Shown here piece by piece: positions 1 through 7,137 of a stretch of DNA of 12,850 bases. The translations under genes were made by a program, and so were the position numbers. Origin of the DNA: CAYYWW01 sp964475515 (lineage in GTDB: Archaea; Aenigmatarchaeota; Aenigmatarchaeia; QMZP01); NCBI GenBank assembly GCA_964475515.1, contig CAYYWW010000025.1, positions 1-12,850 of the forward strand, given 5' to 3'. Position 1 is the stretch's first letter; each line of letters begins with the position of its first letter. Below the pieces are notes generated by a model, which saw nothing but the letters and a program-made list of their open reading frames with translations, had not been told where the DNA came from and did not search any database.

Positions 1-44
1 TTGTTTCCCATATTTTTAAACTTTTTGGTAATTTGTCTATCCAT
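1..44 (-). CDS. Possible 5' start of a gene running off the left edge
   Basis: An ATG at 44-42 on the minus strand opens a frame without a stop to the window edge (14 codons, beginning MDRQITKKFKNMGN). An in-frame stop lies five codons upstream, so this ATG would be the start. It lies 51 bp beyond the stop of the PIN-ATPase gene on the same strand. A TATA-like AT-rich run around 72-86 lies at a fitting distance for a short-leader transcript. No Shine-Dalgarno site is seen. Fourteen codons are too few to identify a product, and a chance open frame is quite possible. Confidence 0.3.
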   Translation of the reverse strand, partial: MDRQITKKFKNMGN

Positions 45-75
45 ATTATAAAAAATTCATAAGAAGGATTCGGTA

Positions 76-86
76 TTAAAAAATAA
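76..86 (-). terminator. Poly-T tract after the PIN-ATPase gene
   Basis: On the minus strand a run of six T (78-83) follows the PIN-ATPase stop by about 13 nt. Archaeal RNA polymerase terminates at such T runs without needing a hairpin. The same AT-rich stretch could instead be the TATA element of the next gene, so the assignment is tentative. Confidence 0.35.
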
Positions 87-95
87 GTTGATGCT

Positions 96-1892
96 TCACA
101 CTAAAACTCTTAGCTGTTTTGAAGCTATTGCTGTCAAAATTCTTTTTCCGAGTTCTGATTTTTTCTTAACCTTTATATAACCTTTCTTTCCGACAAAAGG
201 CGAGAAAATATACTCATCCCCGCTGTATATATCAATTTGTTTACCTGTAAGCTCTTTAGGCACTATTATGTTCAGATATGCACCGGTTTCCTCAAATCCC
301 CATTCTATTGAACCTTTAAGTGTGGCTTCTTTAGGCTCTACTGTTATATGTATGCCCAGTTTTTCCTCTATCTTCTCTATTGTTTTTCCTTTTTTACCTA
401 TCATCTTGGCTATAGCATCGTTTCTTACTCTAACTAAAATTCTATCGTCTGATAAGAATTCCACCTCTGGATTGCTGTCAAACTTTCTTAATTCATTGAT
501 TATCTTTTCCTTTGCCAGTTTTCTTAACGGAGACTCTTTTTTGTGCTTAACAGGTATTATGACGTTTTCTTCTCCGTAGGTATATATTTCGTACTCAAGT
601 TCCTTTGTCTCAAAATCTCTTATTTCCACAACAGGTCTTGCCAAATCTGCTTCTTTCATTCCTGTTGGAATCTTAACTGTCAATGTAAGCTCATAGACCT
701 TGTGTATTTTACCGGCTTTTATGTATATTACTGTATCTATGACATGGGGTATCATACCGAGCTCTACACGACCTATGAATCTCTGTATAGCCGAGACAGG
801 ATCTGTTGAGTGTATAACACCTATCATACCTACACCAGCAAGACGCATGTCACTGAAAACTCTGAAATCTTTAGTATGTCTAACTTCATCGAATATAGTA
901 TAGTCTGGCCTTACCAGAAGAAGCAGTTCGGCTGTTTTATTCCAATCATTTTCTAACGGAGCATATTGTGTAACTTCCGGACCCACTTGTAAATCCCTTG
1001 GTTGTTCAAATGTTTTAACAATCTTACCTTTTTTCACTAAAAATTCTGCCAGTGCGCTGGCAAAGCTTGTTTTACCGCTTCCCGGAGGACCTGCTATTAA
1101 GACTCCTTTTGATTTGTCAACAAGGCCTTTTTCTAATTCTTTATGAAGCTTATAATCCTCCAATTTCAACTTAGCGATGGGCCTTACTGCTGTCAATTCA
1201 AGTCCATCAGAAAACGGTGGCTTGGCAATAGATATTCTGTATTCACCCATCTGGACAACAATTGCATCGTTTTTTCCTATCTCTATGAAAGAATTTTCAT
1301 CTATCCTGACTTTGTGTAGGATTTCGTTTATTATGCTTTTTATCTCATCTTCGTCACACGGCTTTTTTCTTATTTGAACAAGGGAAACATTACCTGGTTT
1401 ACCCACCTTTGCCATGGGCGGCACACCAACTTTAAGGTGCACTGATTGCGTATTTTTGTCAAAAAAACTTTCTATTTTTACGCGTTTCTTCGCTGGTTGG
1501 GGTATGTGCTCTACTTTAACGCCCTCTGCTTCTCCAACCAAAGCTTGAACATAATCTCCAGTAATGAGCACGGCCTTTTCTTTAGCAGCAACATCTCTTA
1601 TAATAGCATCAATTCTCCCTTTCTTGGCTAGCTGGATCTCTTCTAATGTAGGTCTTTGACCAGTAAATTCAATTTTTATGTTTTTTTCTTCAGAAAGCGC
1701 TCTAAGTTTCTTTATTTCTTCAAGACCTACAAATCCTATTTCCCTTCCTCTTGAAGCCTGGGCCTGAAGCTCATCAACAACAGCCTTAGGGATAATGATT
1801 TTTGCCTTTTTTATCTTCCCTTCCTTTATTAATTGCGATAATTTGCCCTGTATTAATATGCTAGTGTCGGGCACTATCTTTTTAACCTTCAT
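96..1892 (-). CDS. PIN domain - PilT/VirB11-like ATPase - KH domain protein
   Basis: A 598-residue archaeal fusion protein. The N-terminal PIN nuclease-like domain (about 1-130) has the acidic set D9, E41, D95 and D113 expected for metal-dependent RNA cleavage. A PilT/VirB11-type ATPase core follows, with Walker A GPPGSGKTS at 268-276 and a Walker B-like TIFDE at 332-336. A KH RNA-binding motif, IGKKGKTI, sits at 498-505. This architecture recurs in archaea as the PINc-ATPase family; its role is not firmly known to me, and RNA processing or quality control driven by ATP is an inference. The start is well supported: the SD AGAGGTG at 1901-1907 lies 8 nt from the ATG. No signal peptide or membrane segment is seen, so a cytoplasmic protein is expected rather than a pilus motor. 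It is divergent from the glycosidase gene. Confidence 0.93.
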   Translation of the reverse strand: MKVKKIVPDTSILIQGKLSQLIKEGKIKKAKIIIPKAVVDELQAQASRGREIGFVGLEEIKKLRALSEEKNIKIEFTGQRPTLEEIQLAKKGRIDAIIRDVAAKEKAVLITGDYVQALVGEAEGVKVEHIPQPAKKRVKIESFFDKNTQSVHLKVGVPPMAKVGKPGNVSLVQIRKKPCDEDEIKSIINEILHKVRIDENSFIEIGKNDAIVVQMGEYRISIAKPPFSDGLELTAVRPIAKLKLEDYKLHKELEKGLVDKSKGVLIAGPPGSGKTSFASALAEFLVKKGKIVKTFEQPRDLQVGPEVTQYAPLENDWNKTAELLLLVRPDYTIFDEVRHTKDFRVFSDMRLAGVGMIGVIHSTDPVSAIQRFIGRVELGMIPHVIDTVIYIKAGKIHKVYELTLTVKIPTGMKEADLARPVVEIRDFETKELEYEIYTYGEENVIIPVKHKKESPLRKLAKEKIINELRKFDSNPEVEFLSDDRILVRVRNDAIAKMIGKKGKTIEKIEEKLGIHITVEPKEATLKGSIEWGFEETGAYLNIIVPKELTGKQIDIYSGDEYIFSPFVGKKGYIKVKKKSELGKRILTAIASKQLRVLV

Positions 1893-1900
1893 ATAATATT

Positions 1901-1907
1901 CACCTCT
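1901..1907 (-). promoter_or_regulatory. Shine-Dalgarno site of the PIN-ATPase gene
   Basis: AGAGGTG on the minus strand lies 8 nt upstream of the ATG at 1892-1890. It matches the archaeal 16S 3' end well and fixes the start. This gene is therefore leadered, unlike several neighbours. Confidence 0.75.
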
Positions 1908-1947
1908 TCTAATTTTTTCAGATTATATATATTGATTTGAGTGCGTT

Positions 1948-1956
1948 TTTTATATT
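1948..1956 (-). promoter_or_regulatory. TATA-like element for the PIN-ATPase gene
   Basis: The minus strand reads AATATAAAA. Counting about 26 bp downstream gives a transcription start near 1926 and a leader of roughly 34 nt that would include the SD site. A second AT-rich run at 1922-1933 is less suitable, because its predicted start would fall inside the SD. Confidence 0.45.
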
Positions 1957-2034
1957 ATTTTGAAGAATATGAAGCTTTACAAGCCACCCCTCAAACCATA
2001 AAAACAGCACTCTGTAACATATATGTAATTTGGG

Positions 2035-2063
2035 TTTATAAAGCTTTCTTTAATGTTTAAAAA
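2035..2063 (+). promoter_or_regulatory. Two candidate TATA elements for the glycosidase gene
   Basis: TTTATAAA at 2035-2042 predicts a transcript start near 2065 (leader about 26 nt). TTTAAAAA at 2056-2063 predicts one near 2086 (leader about 5 nt). No SD precedes the ATG at 2091, which favours the second, near-leaderless start. The rest of the 198-bp divergent spacer (1893-2090) shows no other gene or RNA. Confidence 0.45.
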
Positions 2064-2090
2064 CATGCTCAACTTTAGAATTAAACATCT

Positions 2091-3170
2091 ATGGAAAGAC
2101 TTCGGATTAAATATAAAGATTTTGTTTTATACAAAGCAGGTTTGCCTAATTTTCCAAGAAATTTTGCTAGAGACGGTATATTATCAGGTATCCTAGCAGG
2201 GGATCCTGAATTATTAAGAGACCAACTCGTTTTTTGTTCAGAAATACAGGGACGCAAGAGAAATCCATACACTGGAGAAGAGCCCGGTAAAATTTTTCAT
2301 GAGTATCCAGGTGTTGAGCTAAGAGGACTTTCAACACAATTCAATACATGTGATTCAACAGCACTGTATCTGTTGGGGTTTGAATTTCATGAGTCAACAA
2401 CTGGTGATAAGAGGCTGGCAATTAGGTATAAGGAGAACATAAAAAGAGCTGTTGATTATATTTTGTCCCATCTGAACGGAGATGTGTTTATTGAAAGTCC
2501 TGAATTTTCGGGTGCTGAAAGATTCGCCTTAAAGGTTACATACTGGAAAGATTCGGAAATTCCCGATAGAAAGGACGGAGAACCGGATTATCCGGTCATT
2601 TACCCTTTGGTGCATATACAGAATATGCGAGGGCTAAAAAGTGCCGCAAGAATCTTGGGTTCAAAGAGTTTAGAAAAAACTTCAGAAAGCATGAGAAAGG
2701 CTTTGCAAACACTATATGACGAGGAGACCGGTGCATTTTATATAGCAATAGACAAGCAGGGACATATACGCGGGGTGTCTTCAGACTCATTACACGCACT
2801 TTTCTATTTAGAGCCAGGTGATATTTCAGAAGAGATGGTAAGGAAAATCGTTGAATCATCATCGAAATTAGAAACACCACTGGGATATAGAACGATGAGC
2901 CATGAAGTGGCAGAGAGAACGAAAAACCCATATCATACAAGGACTGTGTGGCCGTTTGAACAAGCAATTATAAATATAGGAGCAAAAAAATTCGGTTTAA
3001 AACAAGTAGAGGAAGTAAGCTCACGTATCAGAGAGTGGTTGGATACGGACCCAGAAATATTTATCCTCAATGGTGAGGATGTCAAAAAAGGTGGTTGTGA
3101 TCCTCAGCTTTGGACCATAGCAGCGAAGCGTTATTTTCAATCATCTAAACAGATTCAATCGCATATTTAA
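2091..3170 (+). CDS. (alpha/alpha)6-barrel glycosidase, glycogen-debranching (amylo-alpha-1,6-glucosidase)-like
   Basis: A 359-residue protein resembling the C-terminal glucosidase domain of archaeal and bacterial glycogen-debranching enzymes and GH15-type glucoamylases. Telling stretches are FPRNFARDGILSGILAG (21-37), the GKIFHEYP segment (67-73), NTCDSTALYL (85-94), YWKDS (151-155), RTVWPFEQA (284-292) and CDPQLW (336-341). Acidic residues within them (D28, D88, E290) are candidates for catalysis, assigned only by analogy. The expected role is hydrolysis of alpha-1,6 or alpha-1,4 glucosidic bonds in a storage polysaccharide. Full debranching enzymes are usually around 600 residues or more with an N-terminal domain; this is a stand-alone catalytic barrel. 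There is no signal peptide, so it is probably cytoplasmic. A HAD phosphatase gene follows 52 bp later on the same strand. The exact substrate is unknown. Confidence 0.8.
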   Translation: MERLRIKYKDFVLYKAGLPNFPRNFARDGILSGILAGDPELLRDQLVFCSEIQGRKRNPYTGEEPGKIFHEYPGVELRGLSTQFNTCDSTALYLLGFEFHESTTGDKRLAIRYKENIKRAVDYILSHLNGDVFIESPEFSGAERFALKVTYWKDSEIPDRKDGEPDYPVIYPLVHIQNMRGLKSAARILGSKSLEKTSESMRKALQTLYDEETGAFYIAIDKQGHIRGVSSDSLHALFYLEPGDISEEMVRKIVESSSKLETPLGYRTMSHEVAERTKNPYHTRTVWPFEQAIINIGAKKFGLKQVEEVSSRIREWLDTDPEIFILNGEDVKKGGCDPQLWTIAAKRYFQSSKQIQSHI

Positions 3171-3210
3171 ATGGAGAAGTGTATAATTTATTTTACTTGG
3201 TTCTCTATTT

Positions 3211-3216
3211 AGGAGG
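3211..3216 (+). promoter_or_regulatory. Shine-Dalgarno site deciding the HAD phosphatase start
   Basis: AGGAGG sits directly against an ATG at 3217 and 6 nt before a second in-frame ATG at 3223. The spacing points to 3223, which also gives the typical HAD N-terminus MIRTVIFDWDG. An ATTTAAAT run at 3165-3172, overlapping the end of the glycosidase gene, could supply a promoter. Confidence 0.7.
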
Positions 3217-3222
3217 ATGTAT

Positions 3223-3867
3223 ATGATAAGAACAGTTATATTTGATTGGGACGGAGTTATAGCAGATTCAACAGAAATTCACCATGAATTTATAAAGTAT
3301 TGCTGCGCGGTTCTCAACAAATATTATCCATTTAAAACCAAAGAAGAGCTTCTCAGAAACAATCCATCGCACTATCCACAGTTCTATTATAACCTTGGAT
3401 TCACTGAAGAAGATTTGAAAAAACAAGAAAAAATGTTCAGAAGATATATGGTAAATCAAAGAATACCGCTGGTCAAAGGCGCAGTAAATGTTCTTTACAA
3501 GCTTTATAGAATGGGATACAAGATAGGAGTGGTAACTTCAAACGCGAAGGAAGTTGTGATGAATGTTTTAAGACAAAACAATGTCGACCACAGTATATTC
3601 GGTTCAATAGTTGACATAGACAAAGCTAAAAAACTTAAACCAGATCCTGAACCGCTGTTTATTTGTCTTAAAGAGCTTGGAGAAAAACCTGAAAATTCTG
3701 TTTATATAGGTGACCTTGAAAGTGATATACAGGCAGCGAAGGCTGCGGGGATGAAGTCAATAGCCGTCACATGGGGCTGGGGGAGAAAGGAAAGACTTTT
3801 AAAATCTAAACCAGACGCTCTTGTTAATAAACCAGAAAAAATAATAGACATTGTAAAAGAATTCTGA
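3223..3867 (+). CDS. HAD-superfamily phosphatase (phosphoglycolate phosphatase-like)
   Basis: A 214-residue haloacid-dehalogenase-type hydrolase with all four motifs: FDWDG (7-11) with nucleophile D8 and acid/base D10, TSN (105-107), a lysine in the KKLKPDPEP stretch (K137 or K139), and GDLESD (163-168) with metal-binding D164 and D168. Residues about 15-85 form a helical C1-type cap, as in phosphoglycolate phosphatase and PpaX-type pyrophosphatases. The family dephosphorylates small phosphorylated metabolites; the substrate cannot be read from sequence. It lies between a glycosidase and an OB-fold gene, so a sugar phosphate is possible but not shown. The start at 3223 is chosen on SD spacing. 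Confidence 0.88.
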   Translation: MIRTVIFDWDGVIADSTEIHHEFIKYCCAVLNKYYPFKTKEELLRNNPSHYPQFYYNLGFTEEDLKKQEKMFRRYMVNQRIPLVKGAVNVLYKLYRMGYKIGVVTSNAKEVVMNVLRQNNVDHSIFGSIVDIDKAKKLKPDPEPLFICLKELGEKPENSVYIGDLESDIQAAKAAGMKSIAVTWGWGRKERLLKSKPDALVNKPEKIIDIVKEF

Positions 3868-3872
3868 AAATC

Positions 3873-3881
3873 TTTTTATTT
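3873..3881 (+). promoter_or_regulatory. TATA-like element, leaderless promoter of the OB-fold gene
   Basis: TTTTTATTT is centred 25 bp upstream of the ATG at 3902, so the transcript would begin at or next to the start codon. No SD is present. This spacing supports 3902 rather than the TTG at 3893. Confidence 0.45.
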
Positions 3882-3901
3882 CTCCTATTCAATTGAAAAA
3901 C

Positions 3902-4237
3902 ATGGCTGATGGTTTTTCAAGAAGACTCCCTTCTGTACGAAAGAAGATATCGGAGTTAAAACAAGATGACATGAGAGTGAGTTTACTGGGAACGGTGGTA
4001 GCAAAAAATGGTAATAATATAGTACTTGATGATGGAACAGGACGAATACCCGTTGTTTTTGAAAACGAAGCAAGTGTGGATGTTAAGCAATTGGTAAGGG
4101 TATTTGGCAGAGTTGTACCTCTTGACAACGGAATTGAAATACAGGGAGAAATAATCCAGGATATGTCAGGTTTGGATATGGATTTGCTCAATAAATTAGA
4201 AAAAATTGAAGAACGATTTAAAAATAAACAGGATTAA
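3902..4237 (+). CDS. Small OB-fold nucleic-acid-binding protein
   Basis: A 111-residue protein. Residues about 13-90 look like a single OB-fold of the RPA/tRNA-anticodon type: MRVSLLGTVVAKNGNNIVLDD followed by GTGRIPVVFE (45-54), then LVRVFGRVV (64-72) and a final strand with IEIQGEIIQD (78-87). A short charged helix, LNKLEKIEERFKNK, closes the protein. Such folds bind single-stranded nucleic acid; the target is unknown. The start is placed at ATG 3902. The stop at 4235-4237 is one base before the ATG of the next membrane-protein gene, so the four genes from 3902 to 5328 are probably one transcript. It could be a stand-alone single-strand-binding accessory protein or an RPA-associated factor. 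Confidence 0.7.
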   Translation: MADGFSRRLPSVRKKISELKQDDMRVSLLGTVVAKNGNNIVLDDGTGRIPVVFENEASVDVKQLVRVFGRVVPLDNGIEIQGEIIQDMSGLDMDLLNKLEKIEERFKNKQD

Positions 4238-4238
4238 A

Positions 4239-4586
4239 ATGTTCGACGTAGATACTCCCATAACAGAATGGAAATTATTGTTAAAGGGTTTTTTGTCGGG
4301 TTCTATTATAATATCCTCGATTTTATTAGGGTTAAAGGACATACCAGTAATATTTCTACTTTTGTTTGTTTTTGGTTTATTGGTTTTTCTTGATTCAATA
4401 ATACCGTATGGAAGAAGGCTAAACTTAGGTTCATCTGTAATTGGTGCTGTTATGGGGTTTATCATCGGGATTCTCTTCTATTTTTTTGGATATATTGAAT
4501 TTTACGCAGTAATATCAGTGGTGTTATCGTTATTCGTTTATATTCACACGTTCTTTAAAAGAAAATGTAGAAAAACATGGATCTGA
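4239..4586 (+). CDS. Small four-helix membrane protein, function unknown
   Basis: A 115-residue hydrophobic protein that I do not recognise. Membrane segments are predicted at about 14-32, 36-52, 66-83 and 87-104, joined by a short polar loop with PYGRR (56-60) and ending in a basic tail FFKRKCRKTWI. The ATG at 4239 is one base after the stop of the OB-fold gene and has a weak AGGAT upstream; an in-frame TTG at 4206 would overlap the OB-fold gene and is less likely. The gene overlaps the next by 10 bases, so translational coupling is likely. Positive residues around the second loop and at the C-terminus suggest these lie in the cytoplasm. Confidence 0.65.
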   Translation: MFDVDTPITEWKLLLKGFLSGSIIISSILLGLKDIPVIFLLLFVFGLLVFLDSIIPYGRRLNLGSSVIGAVMGFIIGILFYFFGYIEFYAVISVVLSLFVYIHTFFKRKCRKTWI

Positions 4587-4960
4587 TAACTCATGCGTTT
4601 TTCGCAATAATATTGTACGGGAAAATTGATATTTTCTTAATAATAGGTTCATTCTTTCCTGATTTGGATAAAATTTTCACATACACAAAAAAACATTTTA
4701 GAGGTGCTGAGTCAAGAACCCCATTCACAGAACTCATCATAATGCCATTAATAGCTATCGTTGGTTATTTCATATCACCTGCTTTTTCTTTTGGTATAAT
4801 ATCTCACATACTACTGGATTTTATAACAGGTGAAACAAAACCGTTTTCACCTTTTTCTGACGAGAAAGTCAACTTTAACTGGGGTTTAAAGACGAAAGTA
4901 ATAATAGGGGGTACAATATGGACATTAGGAATGTTTCTTATAGGATCAGGGATAGTATAA
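4577..4960 (+). CDS. YdjM/DUF457-type membrane-bound metal-dependent hydrolase-like protein
   Basis: A 127-residue integral membrane protein with the hallmarks of the YdjM-like DUF457 family: ITHAFFA at 4-10, SFFPDLD at 25-31, SHILLDFITG at 76-85 and the PFSPF stretch at 89-93. H6, D29, D31, H77 and D81 form the conserved polar set behind the family's naming as a putative metal-dependent hydrolase; no biochemical function is firmly established to my knowledge. About three to four membrane segments are seen. The ATG lies 10 bases inside the upstream membrane gene and has no clear SD, so translation probably depends on coupling. Its own 3' end overlaps the phosphatidyltransferase gene by 43 bases. 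Confidence 0.78.
   Translation: MDLITHAFFAIILYGKIDIFLIIGSFFPDLDKIFTYTKKHFRGAESRTPFTELIIMPLIAIVGYFISPAFSFGIISHILLDFITGETKPFSPFSDEKVNFNWGLKTKVIIGGTIWTLGMFLIGSGIV
4906..4912 (+). promoter_or_regulatory. SD-like G-rich site before the phosphatidyltransferase start
   Basis: AGGGGGT lies 5 nt upstream of the ATG at 4918, inside the end of the YdjM-like gene. It partly matches the anti-SD and supports initiation at 4918. Confidence 0.4.
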
Positions 4961-5328
4961 CATTATTCTGCGTTGATGTAAATCCAAATTATATTTCATT
5001 AGCATCAGTCATATTTACAATACCAATTCTTTATGTCACGTCCTTTCTCATGAAAGCCATTATCGTTTTTTTAGCCCTTTTTTTAGACTCCTTAGACGGA
5101 TATATAGCAAGGAAGTATAATAGAGCAAGTAGAAACGGACTGGTTGTGGACATAGCTTGTGACAGATTTTCAGAGCTTGTTATTTTTTCTTTTAGCCCTC
5201 TTCTTTTGTTTATTGTTTATATAAACATACTTCTCTCTGTTATGAGATTGAAGAAAGACTGGATAATATTACCGTTGAGACACATTTATCTTTTATGGTT
5301 GGTGTTAAAAGCTGTTGGTCTATTGTAG
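4918..5328 (+). CDS. Short CDP-alcohol phosphatidyltransferase-family protein
   Basis: A 136-residue membrane protein carrying the complete family signature between residues 57 and 82: D57-x2-D60-G61-x2-A64-R65-x8-G74-x3-D78-x3-D82. In this family the aspartates bind two metals and the CDP moiety, and the enzyme moves a phosphoalcohol onto a hydroxyl acceptor to make a phospholipid head group; in archaea, archaetidyl-inositol or -glycerol phosphate types occur. The N-terminus looks complete, with NPNYISLASVIF (22-33) matching the usual PNxlT start. The C-terminus is short: only 54 residues follow the motif, where homologues generally have about 100 and further helices. The stop is 7 bp from the convergent ABCE1 stop. 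It may be a natural short form, or a truncated or inactive enzyme. Confidence 0.8.
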   Translation: MDIRNVSYRIRDSITLFCVDVNPNYISLASVIFTIPILYVTSFLMKAIIVFLALFLDSLDGYIARKYNRASRNGLVVDIACDRFSELVIFSFSPLLLFIVYINILLSVMRLKKDWIILPLRHIYLLWLVLKAVGLL

Positions 5329-5367
5329 ATACCAATTAACAGTAATAGTACTTTCCCTTTCTTTTTT
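5329..5367 (+). terminator. Candidate poly-T termination region after the phosphatidyltransferase gene
   Basis: T-rich runs on the plus strand at 5352-5367, ending in six T (5362-5367), begin about 24 nt after the stop. They lie inside the 3' end of the convergent ABCE1 gene, so the two transcripts would overlap slightly. Confidence 0.35.
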
Positions 5368-7117
5368 GCTCGAGATCTTTTTGCGAACCTGGTTTGTTTA
5401 TTCTTGGTCTTCCCGTGACACTATCTCTTCTGTAAGTTATCCCCAAGCGTCTTAAAAATACATTCATACCTTCTTCCAGGTTCATTGGCGGTGTTGCCTT
5501 TCCCTCAACGCTGGGCTTACCTTCAAATATCATAATCCTATCGGATATAGAATCCACAAATAGTAAATCATGATCAACAACAAAAAATGGTATCTCTTTT
5601 TCTTCTGCTTTGGTTCTCACTAATTTAGCGACCCGTAGTCTTTGCTCTATGTCTAAGAAAGCAGAGGGTTCATCCAGAAGAACCATATCAGAATCTTTAG
5701 TAAGAGCAGCTGCGATGAAAACTGATTGTAATTCTCCACCCGAAAGTGTTTGCATATTCCTTTCAAGAAGTTTCTCCAAAGACAGTGTGTTCACTATTCT
5801 TTTTGTATTCTTGTCTATTTTGTGCCCTATATGTTCTTCAAGAAATTCCTGAACTGTCATCAATGATTCATTTTCTTTTAGCAAAAGTCTTTGTGGCTTA
5901 TACGATATTTTTAGATCTTTCGGACTTTCTCCAGAGTCTGGTTTTATTTCTCCCGCAAGCATTTTTATGAATGTGCTCTTACCTATGCCGTTTGGACCCA
6001 GTATACCTATAACCTCTCCTTTGAAAAGGTTGCCGGGACTTGTTTCAAGTTTGAAACTCTCAAATTTCTTTTTAAACGAAGGAAAACTTAAAAATAATTT
6101 GCTTTTCTTTGTGATTTTAGCCGACCTGGAGAACGTGATTGGTTCTTTTCTAAATTGCACGTTATCTTCTTTTATGAAACCTTCCAGATACGTGTTTATA
6201 CCCACTCTTACTCCGTATGGTTTTGAAACTATTCCAAACGCTCCTGGCTCACCATAAAGTATGTGAATGTAATCTGTTAAATAGTCACACAACGCGAGAT
6301 CGTGCTCTACAAGCATCACAACAGATTTTTCTGCAAGTTTTCTTATTTCATTGGCTACTACAAGTCTGCTGAATATATCAAGATAACTTGATGGCTCATC
6401 AAAAAAGTAAAAATCTCTGTCTTTCAAAACAGTTGCAGCTACAGCCATTATTTGAAGCTCACCACCAGAAAGATTAGAAACATCCCTATCGATTATATTG
6501 TCCATGTGGAGGCGCGATATAACGTCATTTATTTGCTTTTTTTCATCAATCTTTTTGAGAAAATCTATAACCTTTCCTTTGTAGAGTTTTGGTATATCAT
6601 CGACATTCTGAGGCTTATATGCAACTGTTATTTTATTTTCAGAAAGTTTTTGAAGATAATCATGAAGTTCTGTTCCTTTAAATCTGTTTATTATCTCATT
6701 CCAATCAGGTTCTTTTTCCAAACCGCAATTGGGTTTCAGTTGGTTGGAAAGTATTTTAATGACAGTGGATTTACCTACACCATTAGGTCCTATCAAACCA
6801 ACCACTGCTTCTTTTTTAGGAACAGGTAGTCTGTAAAGAGCAAAAAGATTTTTACCGTATCTATGAATGGGGGTTTCATCTAATTCCGCAGGAAGATTGA
6901 CAACATTTATGGCTTGTGTAGGGCATTTTCTAACACAAATGCCACAGACTATACATAACTCTTCGTTTATGATCGGTTTATTATCGGTTTCACTAATAAC
7001 AATACATTCACTACCAGAGCGATTAACTGGACATACTCTTTGACAAAGATACAATCCGCATCTTTTAGGATTACACAAATCTCTGTCTATTATGGCTATC
7101 TTCTTTTTCTGAGGCAT
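5336..7117 (-). CDS. ABCE1 / RNase L inhibitor-type ribosome-recycling ATPase
   Basis: A 593-residue twin-ATPase of the ABCE1 (Rli1) family, which splits ribosomes into subunits after termination with release factor or Pelota. The N-terminus is a two-cluster ferredoxin domain with cysteines at 15, 20, 25, 29 and at 55, 58, 61, 65; the first set is spaced C-x4-C-x4-C-x3-CP. NBD1 has GPNGVGKST (110-118), LSGGE (216-220) and FFDEPSSYLD (238-247). NBD2 has GPNGIGKST (374-382), LSGGE (458-462), LLDEPSAFLD (480-489) and the switch VDHD (514-517). The sequence is full length with all catalytic residues present. The start ATG is preceded by GGTGAT at 7121-7126. It is divergent from a membrane-protein gene over 49 bp and convergent with the phosphatidyltransferase gene. 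Confidence 0.97.
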   Translation of the reverse strand: MPQKKKIAIIDRDLCNPKRCGLYLCQRVCPVNRSGSECIVISETDNKPIINEELCIVCGICVRKCPTQAINVVNLPAELDETPIHRYGKNLFALYRLPVPKKEAVVGLIGPNGVGKSTVIKILSNQLKPNCGLEKEPDWNEIINRFKGTELHDYLQKLSENKITVAYKPQNVDDIPKLYKGKVIDFLKKIDEKKQINDVISRLHMDNIIDRDVSNLSGGELQIMAVAATVLKDRDFYFFDEPSSYLDIFSRLVVANEIRKLAEKSVVMLVEHDLALCDYLTDYIHILYGEPGAFGIVSKPYGVRVGINTYLEGFIKEDNVQFRKEPITFSRSAKITKKSKLFLSFPSFKKKFESFKLETSPGNLFKGEVIGILGPNGIGKSTFIKMLAGEIKPDSGESPKDLKISYKPQRLLLKENESLMTVQEFLEEHIGHKIDKNTKRIVNTLSLEKLLERNMQTLSGGELQSVFIAAALTKDSDMVLLDEPSAFLDIEQRLRVAKLVRTKAEEKEIPFFVVDHDLLFVDSISDRIMIFEGKPSVEGKATPPMNLEEGMNVFLRRLGITYRRDSVTGRPRINKPGSQKDLEQKRKGKYYYC

Positions 7118-7120
7118 TGC

Positions 7121-7126
7121 ATCACC
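7121..7126 (-). promoter_or_regulatory. Shine-Dalgarno-like site of the ABCE1 gene
   Basis: GGTGAT on the minus strand is 3 nt from the ATG at 7117. It matches the distal part of the archaeal SD consensus but sits closer than usual. A second ATG at 7122 is out of frame and meets a stop after eight codons. Confidence 0.45.
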
Positions 7127-7137
7127 GGGCTGGTAAA

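Noticed and set aside
2596..2967. 123-residue minus-strand frame inside the glycosidase gene
   Set aside because: Antisense to a gene with clear family motifs; composition is that of a reverse-complement shadow.
3893..3901. TTG start for the OB-fold gene
   Set aside because: The ATG at 3902 fits the TATA spacing for a leaderless start; TTG would need an SD that is not present.
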